Origin: JAYPWI01 sp038135065
GTDB taxonomy: Bacteria; Actinomycetota; Acidimicrobiia; Acidimicrobiales; Poriferisodalaceae
Length of the DNA stretch: 34,781 bases
Direction of reading: 5' to 3'
NCBI GenBank assembly: GCA_038135065.1
Contig: JAYPWI010000035.1
Coordinates: forward strand, 1 to 34,781
The position numbers and the translations under genes were made by a program. The notes under the pieces were generated by a model. The model searched no databases and was not told where the DNA came from. It was given only the letters and a program-made list of their open reading frames with translations. Below, piece after piece: positions 7,543 through 15,576 of this stretch (position 1 is its first letter; every line of letters begins with the position of its first letter).

Positions 7543-9045
7543 TCAGTCGTCCGGCTGCAACAGCCCCGCACTCCGCCCCGGGGGGTGGGTGTGGTCGGGG
7601 TCGACCCCGAACCACTGATGGGCGGCCACCATGGCCCCTCCCTGTCCCACCACGGCCAGGCCGTCGGGACCGATGAGAGCAGGATGGGTGGTGCCACACG
7701 CATGGGCCACCTTCAGCAGTTCCCGCCGGAGGCCGACGATGTAGTTGCCGACCCGGGCCCCCTTTGACGTCGGATCGAGGCCCCGCTCGAGCCACCACGA
7801 CTGGGTGGCCACCCCGGTCGGGCAGTGGCCGGTGTGGCAGCGCTGGGCTTGGATGCACCCGGCAGCCAGCATGGCCTCCCGGCCCACGCTCACCATGTCG
7901 GCGCCCAGGTTCAGGGCTCCGGCCGCCCGCTCGGGCAGACCCAGCTTGCCCGACCCGATGACCACCACCTGGTCGTGCAGACCGGCAGCGGCCAGGGCTC
8001 GGTGCACGACCACCAGCCCCTGGAAGAAGGGCAGGGCCACATGGTCGGAGAACACGAGGGGAGCGGCCCCGGTGCCGCCCTCTCCCCCGTCCACGGTGAT
8101 GAAGTCGGGTCCCCGTCCGGTGTCGCTCATGTGACGGGACAGCTCCGTCCAGAACTGTTCCTGCCCGACCGCTGACTTGATGCCAACGGGAAGGCCCGTG
8201 GCGTCGGCCACTGCCTCGACGAAATCGACCAGGCCGGCCACGTCACCGAAGGCCGAGTGGCCGTTGGGGCTGGCCACGTCCCGGCCCCGAGGGACACCTC
8301 GGGCGGCGGCGATGGCCTTGTTGACCTTGGCCGCGGGCAGCAGACCCCCCAGGCCGGGCTTTGCTCCCTGGCTGAGCTTCACCTCGATGGCCCGCACCGG
8401 ACCACGACCCACCGTCTCCAGCAGCTGATCCATGGAGAAGCCGCCCTGGTCGTCCCGACACCCGAAGTATCCGGTGCCGAGCTGGAACACCAGGTCGCCT
8501 CCCTGGAGGTGGTGATCGGCAAGGCCGCCCTCCCCGGTGTTGTGCAGGCACCCGGCGAGGGAGGCGCCCCGGTTCATGGCCTCCACCGCCGACCCGGACA
8601 GCGAGCCGAACGACATGGCGGAGATGTTGACCACCGACGCAGGTCGGAAGGCCCCAGGCCGGTTGCGCCAGCCTCCGAGAATCTTGGGGCAGGGCACGGG
8701 GGCGCCTGGAGGGATTGGCGCCAGCACCGGGAATGCCGCATGCCGGAGGGTCACATGGCCGACCGTGTCCACGTCGTTGTCGGTGCCGAAACCGAAGTTG
8801 GGGTTCTCCTGCTTCGCGGTGGCGTAGATCCACCGCCGCTGGTCCCGACTGAAGGGTCGTTCCTCGTCGTTGTCGGCCACGATGTACTGCCGGAGCTCAG
8901 GTCCCGCCTTCTCCAGGAGGTAGCGGAGGTGACCCACGACGGGAAAGGTCCGGAGCACGGCATGGCGGCGTTGGGTCACGTCGTGGACGAAGACGACCGC
9001 CAAGACCCCGATGATGATCAGTCCGACAAGCTGCCACCCCGACAT
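7543..9045 (-). CDS. FMN-binding glutamate-synthase-family protein, membrane-anchored
   Basis: A 500-residue protein that matches the FMN/FeS central domain of glutamate synthase without the amidotransferase domain. It opens with a membrane segment (GLIIIGVLAVVFV, residues 8-20), then the FGFGTDND region. Further on it has NISAMSFGSLSG, HNTGEGG, IEVKLSQGAKPG, DFITVDGGEGGTGAAP and CHTGHCPTGVATQ, the last being the cysteine cluster. Proteins like this exist widely in actinobacteria as stand-alone genes and may work as oxidoreductases on unknown substrates; glutamate synthesis is unproven. The ATG at 9045 was preferred over an upstream in-frame codon because TACGGT lies 7 bases before it and it gives a clean membrane-anchor N-terminus. 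It lies 35 bases before the ThDP gene and 30 after the ammonia-lyase. Confidence 0.87.
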   Translation of the reverse strand: MSGWQLVGLIIIGVLAVVFVHDVTQRRHAVLRTFPVVGHLRYLLEKAGPELRQYIVADNDEERPFSRDQRRWIYATAKQENPNFGFGTDNDVDTVGHVTLRHAAFPVLAPIPPGAPVPCPKILGGWRNRPGAFRPASVVNISAMSFGSLSGSAVEAMNRGASLAGCLHNTGEGGLADHHLQGGDLVFQLGTGYFGCRDDQGGFSMDQLLETVGRGPVRAIEVKLSQGAKPGLGGLLPAAKVNKAIAAARGVPRGRDVASPNGHSAFGDVAGLVDFVEAVADATGLPVGIKSAVGQEQFWTELSRHMSDTGRGPDFITVDGGEGGTGAAPLVFSDHVALPFFQGLVVVHRALAAAGLHDQVVVIGSGKLGLPERAAGALNLGADMVSVGREAMLAAGCIQAQRCHTGHCPTGVATQSWWLERGLDPTSKGARVGNYIVGLRRELLKVAHACGTTHPALIGPDGLAVVGQGGAMVAAHQWFGVDPDHTHPPGRSAGLLQPDD

Positions 9046-9052
9046 GGGAGGG

Positions 9053-9058
9053 ACCGTA
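9053..9058 (-). promoter_or_regulatory. -10 element, glutamate-synthase-like gene (leaderless)
   Basis: TACGGT ends 7 bases before the ATG at 9045 and supports that start over an upstream in-frame codon. Confidence 0.5.
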
Positions 9059-9075
9059 CCGCCTCGCAAGCGCGG

Positions 9076-10023
9076 TCAGGGTCCCGGCACGGCGCCGGTG
9101 TTCGCCCCGCACAACACGACGACGACCCGCTGGCCGCCCAGCGACGGCACCACACCCCGACGGAGGGCGGCCAGACCGGCGGCCCCGGCGGGTTCCACCA
9201 GCAGACGGCAGCGTTCCCACAGCACCCGCTGGGCTTCGACAACGTCCTGATCGCTGACCACCACGCTCGCCGCCCCAGCCGCCCTCAGGCTGGTCCAGGC
9301 CAGGGCCCCGATCCGCCGGGCTCCCAGCGCATCGGCCCCGATGCCCGAGACCTCGATGTCAACCGGTTCGCCGGCCGCCAGGGCTGCGGCGAAGGTGGGG
9401 GTTCCCTCGGTCTCGACGGCCACCACGCGCACCGCCGACCCCCACCAGCAGGCGGCGCTTCCGGCCAGGCCACCCCCGCCGGTGGCCAGTACCACCGTGT
9501 CGGGGAGTCCGACCTGGTCGTCGATCTCCCGGGCCAGGGTGCCGGCGCCAGCCATGACCTCGACCTGGTCGTACGCATGCACGGTCGCCAGATCGCCAGC
9601 GGGATCGAAGCGCCCGGCTGCGGCCAGCGCCTCGCTGTAGTCACGCCCCTCCTGGTGCACCTGTGCGCCGAGGGCAGCCAACGCAGCCACCTTGGCCGGG
9701 GCTGCGATCTCGGGCACGAAGATGTGGGCCGTCACCCCCAGGGTGCGAGCAGCCCAGGCCACGGCCACCCCATGATTGCCCCCCGATGCTGCGACCACGC
9801 CTCGGGGGGCATGTTCCGACGTCAGCAGGGCGTGGAGGGCGCCCCGAGCCTTGAACGAACCACCGTGCTGGGCGAACTCCAGTTTGAGGTGCACACGGTC
9901 GACCCCGTCGACCCCGAGGTCGGCAGCGTCCACCTCCATCACAGGGGTTCGTCGCACCCGCGTACCCAGTCGACGAGCAGCCGCCGAAATGTCGTCGCGG
10001 GAAGGAGGGGACAGCGGGGCCAT
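9076..10023 (-). CDS. PLP-dependent threonine/serine ammonia-lyase
   Basis: A 315-residue fold type II PLP enzyme. Lys58 in GGSFKARGA is the Schiff-base lysine, SGGNHG binds the substrate carboxylate, and TGGGGLAGS near residue 180 is the glycine loop that holds the PLP phosphate. It has no C-terminal ACT regulatory domain, so it resembles short catabolic threonine/serine dehydratases and serine racemases. Expected products are 2-oxobutyrate or pyruvate plus ammonia. The ATG at 10023 was chosen over a much longer open frame that runs antisense through the divergent gene. CACAAT lies 5 bases upstream, so it may be leaderless, though this -10 is weaker than the others. The intergenic region to the divergent gene is 72 bases. 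Confidence 0.9.
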   Translation of the reverse strand: MAPLSPPSRDDISAAARRLGTRVRRTPVMEVDAADLGVDGVDRVHLKLEFAQHGGSFKARGALHALLTSEHAPRGVVAASGGNHGVAVAWAARTLGVTAHIFVPEIAAPAKVAALAALGAQVHQEGRDYSEALAAAGRFDPAGDLATVHAYDQVEVMAGAGTLAREIDDQVGLPDTVVLATGGGGLAGSAACWWGSAVRVVAVETEGTPTFAAALAAGEPVDIEVSGIGADALGARRIGALAWTSLRAAGAASVVVSDQDVVEAQRVLWERCRLLVEPAGAAGLAALRRGVVPSLGGQRVVVVLCGANTGAVPGP

Positions 10024-10083
10024 ATCGCATTGTGGCAACAAGGCCGGCGAGGGACCTACCGACGAGCCCTTCACCACCGGTCC

Positions 10084-10089
10084 TAGGCT
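10084..10089 (+). promoter_or_regulatory. -10 element, sucrase/ferredoxin-like gene (leaderless)
   Basis: TAGGCT ends 6 bases before the ATG at 10096, with the same hexamer and spacing as at 3625. Confidence 0.55.
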
Positions 10090-10095
10090 GGGCCC

Positions 10096-11040
10096 ATGAC
10101 GTCCCTGACGCCCGAGGCGCTGACCCTGCTGCCCGCCCCGGACGAGTCGGTTCGCTGCGCCGAGCACACCCGGACCCTCGGGGTGAGCCCGGGCGGCACT
10201 GCCATCACCGCTGACGCGGTCGCCGTGGTGGAGGTTCCCCTTCCCTGGCCCAAGCCCGTGTTCGACCACGACCTGCTGCAGGGCCTCGCCGGCACCATGC
10301 CGTTGACCTGCGGCACCACCCGGGTCTTCGCAGCGCAGCCACGCGGGGAGGCACCGGGTCCCAGGGTGACCCTGTTCGAGCGGGCCGAGGTCGGCATGTA
10401 CTCCTGGGTGTTCGACCCCGCCGACCACGATGATCTCCTGCGGTTGTTCGACGAGCTGGCGACCTCCCTGCCCGGAGCCATTACTGAGCCCTGCCCGGCC
10501 CGACCAGGTCCCGAGCTTGCCGTGCTGGTCTGTACCCAGGGCAGCCACGACGTCTGCTGTGGCAGTGAGGGCGTGCGCCTGGCCCAGGAGCTGGCAGCCC
10601 CTGGCCTCGATCTCTTCCAGGTGAGCCACACGGGTGGGCATCGCTTCGCCCCGACGGCCATGACCCTCCCCGACGGCCGCATGTGGGCCGGCATCGATGC
10701 ACCGACGCTCCGGTCGATCCTGGAACTCACCGGCGATCCTGCCCGCCTGGCTTCCACGTGCCGTGGCTGGTGGGGCGCCCCCGGCGGACCGGGACAGGTA
10801 GCCGAGATCGCCGTCCTGGCCGAACTGGGCTGGGACCTCGACGCGCTCCCCCGCTCGGTCAGCACGACTGCGACCTCGGCGTCCAGCTGGACGGTCGAGG
10901 TGGACGTGGCCCGCCAACGCTGGACGGCCGACGTGGTAGTGGCCCGCGTGGTTCCCACGATCTCGTGCCGAGCCGCCGGCGGACTCCCCGCGAAGCCAGG
11001 ACTCGAGTACGAGGTGGCGAGCCTCGTGCCGCCTTGTTGA
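10096..11040 (+). CDS. Sucrase/ferredoxin-like family protein
   Basis: A 314-residue protein of the Suc_Fer-like (sucraseferredoxin-like) family. The characteristic block is CTQGSHDVCCGSEGVRLAQEL (here the two halves CTQGSHDVCC and GSEGVRLAQEL are contiguous) followed by SHTGGHRFAPT and DGRMWAGI. The cysteines look like a thioredoxin-fold ferredoxin [2Fe-2S] site, with further Cys residues at STCRGWWG and near the C-terminus. The physiological role of this family is poorly defined; electron transfer is an inference. The ATG at 10096 lies 6 bases after TAGGCT with no Shine-Dalgarno, the same promoter spacing as the gene at 3637, so a leaderless transcript is likely. It is a single-gene unit, convergent with the fused CoA-transferase. 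Confidence 0.82.
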   Translation: MTSLTPEALTLLPAPDESVRCAEHTRTLGVSPGGTAITADAVAVVEVPLPWPKPVFDHDLLQGLAGTMPLTCGTTRVFAAQPRGEAPGPRVTLFERAEVGMYSWVFDPADHDDLLRLFDELATSLPGAITEPCPARPGPELAVLVCTQGSHDVCCGSEGVRLAQELAAPGLDLFQVSHTGGHRFAPTAMTLPDGRMWAGIDAPTLRSILELTGDPARLASTCRGWWGAPGGPGQVAEIAVLAELGWDLDALPRSVSTTATSASSWTVEVDVARQRWTADVVVARVVPTISCRAAGGLPAKPGLEYEVASLVPPC

Positions 11041-11072
11041 GCCGCCTGGCGCGCCCGGCCCGCAGGAGCCCG

Positions 11073-13358
11073 TCACATGGGCGGCTCGTCACGAACGATG
11101 CCTGCATCGAGGAGCGCCCGGTACGCGTGGTCCTCCAGACCAGCCAACTCCAGAGCCACGTACTCGTTGTCCTCACCCATCAGGGCCGCCGGTCGCCGGA
11201 GGGTGGCCGGAGTCGCCGACAGCCTGATCGGGAGGCGTGGCCACCGATGGGCACCGGCCTCGACATGGTCGAGTTCGCGGAACATCCCGACTGCCTCGAG
11301 CTGTGGGTCCCCCATGATCTCCGGAGCGGCCAGAGCGGCCCCGGCGGGAACCCCCGCCTCCTGTAACAGGGTCATGAGCTCGACATCGTCCCACCGGGCC
11401 GTCCACTCCTCGATCCGGGCATCGAGGTCGTCATGACGATCCCACCGCTCGGCGCCGGTCAAGCCGGCAAGGTCCTCCCAACCCGCGACACGGCACAGCC
11501 CATGCCAGGCGGCATCATCGACCACCGAGATGGCAATCCACCGATCGACACCTGCGCAGGGGTACACACCTTGGGGGGCTCGGCCGGCCCGCCGATTGCC
11601 CCACCGCCGCGGCGGCCCGTCGATCTGGGCAGCCGCGACGTGGTGGCCGATCATGTTCACCGCAGCCTCGATCTGGGCCACCTCGGCACACTGCCCCCGA
11701 CCGGCAGGGTCGACGGCTCGGTCGAGCAACCCGATCAGGGCAGCGGCCGCCGCATGCATCCCGGCAATGGGGTCGGGCCAGGCGATACCGCACTTCCACG
11801 GCCCCTCGTCCCGGTAGCCGGTCAGGTCCGTGTGCCCGGCGTGGCCGTCGATGGTCGGGCCGTAGGCCACCCAGTCGCTGTGCGGGCCGGTGCGGCCGTA
11901 CCCGGGCATGGTCACGTACACCAAACGGGGGTTGAGCTCGGCCAGGGCCTCGGCACCGAACCCGAAGCCCGGCATGACCCGGGGTGAGTAGTTCTCGACC
12001 AGCACATCAGCCCACGGAACGAGACGGGCGAACAGATCCCGACCCTCGGGCTTGTCCAGCTCGATCACGGCCGACCGTTTGTTGTTGGCGAACTTGTTGT
12101 GGAAGCCGTTGCGGTTGTACGGGCGTTCCCCTGCTTCGTCGTCGGGGAAGAAGTGGGTACCGATCACATAGGCGTCTTCGACCTGACGAGGACCGCGGGT
12201 CCACGGCACCTCGGTCATCACCACCTCGGCCCCGAGATCGGCCAGGATGCGAGCGGCCAGCGGTCCCGCCCACACCCGGGTCATGTCGAGCACCCGAATT
12301 CCGGTCAGGGGGCCATGGGCCAGATCCGACAGTGCCTCGGTCCCCGATGCCAGGACGCCCCGGGCCAGCTTGGGACCGATGGACCATCCATGCCCGGTGA
12401 GACGGAACGGTGCCCCCGCAAGGCGAGCGGAAGCGCCGTCCTGCCAGAACCCGCGGGCCTCGAGGTGAGGGTCGTCGAGAAGGTCCTGCATCCTCGAGAC
12501 GGGGGCACAGGGCAGCCGTAAGGCCTGGAACAGCTCGACCGTGGCGTCCCTCGGTTGGGTCCGCAGGTAGGGCCGCAGGGCGCCGTCGAGCACGGTGGGG
12601 TTGGTCATGAGGTCGACCAGCGAGTCGATGTCGGGACGTTCGAGCAGCCAGGTCAGACCGGTCACCTCGAGCAATCGCTCCATCTGGTCTTCCTGGGGCA
12701 GGGCCATACCGACCCACCCATCTGCACATTCGTAGCCACCGATGGGACTGCCGGGCCCCGCATAGCGATTGCCCAGCCGATTCAGGACCGCACCGTTGTG
12801 GGTGAACCGACACAGGGTGAACTGGTGCAGAGCGACGATGACCTCGTGGTGGCTCACCTCGACCCGTTGTCCCGACCCGGTCCGGACCCGAGCGATGAGG
12901 GCGGCTACTGCACCGATGAACCCCATCAGCCCACTGGCCAGGTGGACCAGATCGGGCACCGACGCCAAGGGCTCACGGCCAGGATCGCCGCTGAGCCGCA
13001 GGTGTCCCCCGATGGCGACGTCGACCAGATCGGTCGACCGCCACCTGGCATAGGGCCCCGTGCCTGCAAAGGGTGACAGGACCACCACCACCTGCGACGC
13101 ACTGCGGGTCCGGGGAAACTCGGGCACGGGGTCGGTGGCTTGTGAGGCGATGACCACATCGGCCCGCTCCAGCACCGACGCATCGTTCGTTCGGGTCACC
13201 GAGCCGTCGAACGCCTCGATGCCCGGCCCGGTGGGCCCGGCCCCCAACCGCACCACCTCGGCACCGTGATCACCGAACAGCTTGGCGGCGTACGAACCAG
13301 CCAGCCCGTCCCCCGTCACCACGACCCGCAGCCGATCGAAGGCACCGTACCCCGTCAC
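11073..13358 (-). CDS. Double-length class III CoA-transferase (two fused CaiB/BaiF domains)
   Basis: A 761-residue protein made of two CaiB/BaiF-type domains in tandem, about residues 1-345 and 350-761. Each usually forms a separate protein of about 400 residues. The second half starts with GIRVLDMTRVWAGPLAARIL and keeps family features (NNKRSAVIELDKPEGRD, YVTMPGYGRTGP). The first half is shorter and more degenerate. At the position of the catalytic Asp in formyl-CoA transferase both halves carry Glu (Glu172 and Glu564). The expected role is CoA transfer between carboxylic acids, or CoA-ester racemisation. I chose GTG 13358 over the adjacent TTG because GTG is the stronger start and follows a G-rich stretch. 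It lies 48 bases after the hydratase gene, probably in the same operon. Confidence 0.86.
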   Translation of the reverse strand: MTGYGAFDRLRVVVTGDGLAGSYAAKLFGDHGAEVVRLGAGPTGPGIEAFDGSVTRTNDASVLERADVVIASQATDPVPEFPRTRSASQVVVVLSPFAGTGPYARWRSTDLVDVAIGGHLRLSGDPGREPLASVPDLVHLASGLMGFIGAVAALIARVRTGSGQRVEVSHHEVIVALHQFTLCRFTHNGAVLNRLGNRYAGPGSPIGGYECADGWVGMALPQEDQMERLLEVTGLTWLLERPDIDSLVDLMTNPTVLDGALRPYLRTQPRDATVELFQALRLPCAPVSRMQDLLDDPHLEARGFWQDGASARLAGAPFRLTGHGWSIGPKLARGVLASGTEALSDLAHGPLTGIRVLDMTRVWAGPLAARILADLGAEVVMTEVPWTRGPRQVEDAYVIGTHFFPDDEAGERPYNRNGFHNKFANNKRSAVIELDKPEGRDLFARLVPWADVLVENYSPRVMPGFGFGAEALAELNPRLVYVTMPGYGRTGPHSDWVAYGPTIDGHAGHTDLTGYRDEGPWKCGIAWPDPIAGMHAAAAALIGLLDRAVDPAGRGQCAEVAQIEAAVNMIGHHVAAAQIDGPPRRWGNRRAGRAPQGVYPCAGVDRWIAISVVDDAAWHGLCRVAGWEDLAGLTGAERWDRHDDLDARIEEWTARWDDVELMTLLQEAGVPAGAALAAPEIMGDPQLEAVGMFRELDHVEAGAHRWPRLPIRLSATPATLRRPAALMGEDNEYVALELAGLEDHAYRALLDAGIVRDEPPM

Positions 13359-13406
13359 CAACCCCCCAGTTCCCCTCGCTGACGAGCCGTCCGGTGGCTG
13401 GGCGGC

Positions 13407-14216
13407 TCAGACGAAGCTGAACGCTATCCCGCCCAGGTCGCCGTAATCGACGTGGAAGGTGTCGCCGGCCCGGCAGTCCACGGGTCGGGTGAACGACCCG
13501 GCCAGGATCACCTGTCCCGGCTCGAGGGCCACCCCGTGGGGGGCGTAACGGCGGGCCAGCCAGGCCACCCCGTTGGCCGGATGGTTGAGAACGGCGGCCG
13601 CGACACCCGATTCCTCGATGACCCCGTTGCGGTAGCAGAGGGCTCCGACCCAGCGGAGGTCCACGTCGTCGGGGGCCACTGGACGGCCACCCAGGATCAC
13701 CCCGGCATCGGCGGCATTGTCCGAGATGGTGTCGCGCACGGTGCGGGTCGTCCCCGTCACCGGATGGCGCCGGTAGGACCGTGCGTCGATCAGCTCGATG
13801 GCCGGAACCACATAGTCGGTGGCAGCCAACACATCGAACATGGTCACGTCGGGTCCTTCGAGGCGGTCCCCGATGACGAAGGCCAGCTCCACCTCGATCT
13901 TGGGATCGCAGTAGGTGCCAGTCACGAGCTCGGACCCCTCGTCGATGAACATGTAGTCCAGCAGGTAGCCGTAGTCGGGCTCGTCGATGTTCATGGTGGC
14001 CTGCATGGCCCGCGACGTGAGGCCGATCTTGTGGCCCTTGAGGCGTGCTCCTGCTGCGGTCTCGAGGTCGAACCAGGCCCGCTGAATGGCGTAAGCATCC
14101 TCGATCGTCATGTCGGGGTGTTCGACGGTGACGGGGTCGATCTGGACGGCCGATGCCCGGGCCTGTTCGTGGCGGGCGGCCTGGTCGGCCACCTCTTCAT
14201 CGCTCATGGTGCGCAT
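13407..14216 (-). CDS. 2-oxo-4-enoate hydratase (HpaH/MhpD-like)
   Basis: A 269-residue member of the fumarylacetoacetase superfamily, hydratase branch. Motifs include YAIQRAWFD near residue 44, KGHKIGLTSRAMQ, the metal-ligand stretch KIEVELAFVIG, PAIELIDAR, and a C-terminal VILAGSFTRPVDCRAGDTFHVDYG. Relatives hydrate 2-oxopent-4-enoate or 2-oxohept-4-ene-1,7-dioate in extradiol (meta) cleavage pathways. The size and the KIGLTSR segment fit the HpaH/HpcG type best, but the exact substrate is open. It is the first gene of a minus-strand unit with the fused CoA-transferase. Its ATG is 19 bases from the divergent P450 start; GATAGT lies 5 bases upstream. A second in-frame ATG (14207) could also serve. 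Confidence 0.88.
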   Translation of the reverse strand: MRTMSDEEVADQAARHEQARASAVQIDPVTVEHPDMTIEDAYAIQRAWFDLETAAGARLKGHKIGLTSRAMQATMNIDEPDYGYLLDYMFIDEGSELVTGTYCDPKIEVELAFVIGDRLEGPDVTMFDVLAATDYVVPAIELIDARSYRRHPVTGTTRTVRDTISDNAADAGVILGGRPVAPDDVDLRWVGALCYRNGVIEESGVAAAVLNHPANGVAWLARRYAPHGVALEPGQVILAGSFTRPVDCRAGDTFHVDYGDLGGIAFSFV

Positions 14217-14221
14217 GGCCC

Positions 14222-14229
14222 ACTATCTT
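14222..14229. promoter_or_regulatory. Overlapping divergent -10 elements, hydratase and P450
   Basis: On the plus strand TATCTT (14224-14229) ends 6 bases before the P450 GTG. On the minus strand GATAGT (complement of 14222-14227) ends 5 bases before the hydratase ATG. The two hexamers share four base pairs. Confidence 0.5.
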
Positions 14230-14235
14230 CGCAGG

Positions 14236-15540
14236 GTGATGGCCGAGAAATACCACCAGGAACGGTTGGAGATCCCTCCCCCTCCGGCGGGCTGTCCGGT
14301 CCATGCCACCTGGTCGCCCCTCGATGACGACTACCTGGCCGACCCCTACCCCTTGGCCTCCCAGCTGCGGGAGGACATGCCCGTCTTCTATGCAGAACAG
14401 CTCGGGTACCTCGTGGTCAACGAGATGGAGCACATCGAGGCCATCTTCCTCGACCACGAGACCTTCGCCTCGGCCAACGTCCAGGACCCGGTGTTCCCCC
14501 TGCATCCGGCCGCGAAAGAGGTGCTGGGCGTCGAGGACTACGACCCCATCGCCGTGCTGTCCAACCGACCCGAGCCCGATCACGGACGGATCCGCCACTA
14601 CGCCCGTCTCGGATTCTCGAACCGGCGGATCAAGACCCTCGAGCCCTACATCCGCCGCCGCAGCCACGAGCTGATCGACCAGATGCTGGCCGGGGGCGGG
14701 CCCACCGAGTTCGTGGAGGCCTTCGCCTTTCCCCTGCCCGGCGAGACCGTGTTCCGCTTCATCGGCTTCCCCGAACAGGACGACGAGAAACTCAAGTACT
14801 GGTGCTTGGACCGCAAGGGCTTCTCCTGGGGTCGGCCGTCGCCCGACGAGCAAGCCCGGATCGCAGAGCAGATGGTGGCCTACTGGCGCTACTGCCGCGA
14901 GTTCACGGCCTTCAAGCGCGACAACCGCACCGACGACTTCGCCTCGGAATTGATCACCGCCCACGAGGAACACCCCGAGGACATGACCTACCACGAGGTG
15001 GAATCGGTCATCTACGGCCTCTCGTTCGCGGGCCACGAAGCGGTCACCGCCCTGATCTGCAACGCCCTGATGTGCCTCCTCCCCCGCCGCGAGGTGTGGG
15101 CCGAGATCTGCGCCGACCGTTCCCTGGTCAAGCAGGCCCTCGAGGAGGTGCTCCGGTTCAATTCGAGCCAGGTGTCGTGGCGGCGGCTCACCACCCGTGA
15201 CACCACGGTGGCCGGGATCGACGTACCCGCAGGCACCACCGTGTTCCTGAACTTCGCAGCCGCTCATCGCGAACCGTCCCAGTTCGAACGACCCGACGAG
15301 TTCGACATCCACCGTGAGGACGCTCACCGCCACATCGCATTCGGGAAGGGCGTCCATCACTGTTTGGGAGCCCAGTTCACCCGCTTCGAGGTGGCCGTGG
15401 TGCTCGAGGTCCTGGCCGAACGCCTGCCGTCGCTGCGTCTGGTCGAGCAGGACTACTCCTACTACCCGAACATCACCTTTCGGGGTCCCAACGAGCTGTG
15501 GGTCGACTGGGACGCGGCGGCTGCCACCGGGGGCCACTAG
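14236..15540 (+). CDS. Cytochrome P450
   Basis: A 434-residue soluble bacterial P450. The heme loop FGKGVHHCLG spans residues 369-378 with Cys376 as the axial thiolate, the ExxR motif is Glu304-Arg307 (EVLR), and the I-helix is AGHEAVT at 265-271. The usual acid-threonine pair (E/D-T) in the I-helix is Glu268-Ala269, so the conserved Thr is missing. No ferredoxin or ferredoxin reductase gene lies beside it. It heads an operon with a CoA-transferase and an acyl-CoA dehydrogenase, so hydroxylation or O-demethylation of an acid later handled as a CoA ester is plausible. The GTG at 14236 is 6 bases after TATCTT; ATG at 14239 is the alternative. Confidence 0.93.
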   Translation: MMAEKYHQERLEIPPPPAGCPVHATWSPLDDDYLADPYPLASQLREDMPVFYAEQLGYLVVNEMEHIEAIFLDHETFASANVQDPVFPLHPAAKEVLGVEDYDPIAVLSNRPEPDHGRIRHYARLGFSNRRIKTLEPYIRRRSHELIDQMLAGGGPTEFVEAFAFPLPGETVFRFIGFPEQDDEKLKYWCLDRKGFSWGRPSPDEQARIAEQMVAYWRYCREFTAFKRDNRTDDFASELITAHEEHPEDMTYHEVESVIYGLSFAGHEAVTALICNALMCLLPRREVWAEICADRSLVKQALEEVLRFNSSQVSWRRLTTRDTTVAGIDVPAGTTVFLNFAAAHREPSQFERPDEFDIHREDAHRHIAFGKGVHHCLGAQFTRFEVAVVLEVLAERLPSLRLVEQDYSYYPNITFRGPNELWVDWDAAAATGGH

Positions 15541-15576
15541 GTTCGTTCCCGCGTCGGGGGATGTGAGGAGGACAGC

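Noticed and set aside
8257..10086. A 609-codon open frame on the plus strand
   Set aside because: It lies antisense to the glutamate-synthase-like and ammonia-lyase genes, both with clear catalytic motifs. Its translation is Gly/His/Arg-rich without family features, as expected for the shadow of high-GC coding DNA.
11039..11087. Inverted repeat GAGCCGCC/GGCGGCTC between convergent genes as a terminator
   Set aside because: The arms are 33 bases apart and GC-only sequence gives such matches by chance; too weak to list.
14197..15537. A 446-codon open frame on the minus strand
   Set aside because: It is antisense to the P450 (heme loop and ExxR visible on the plus strand).
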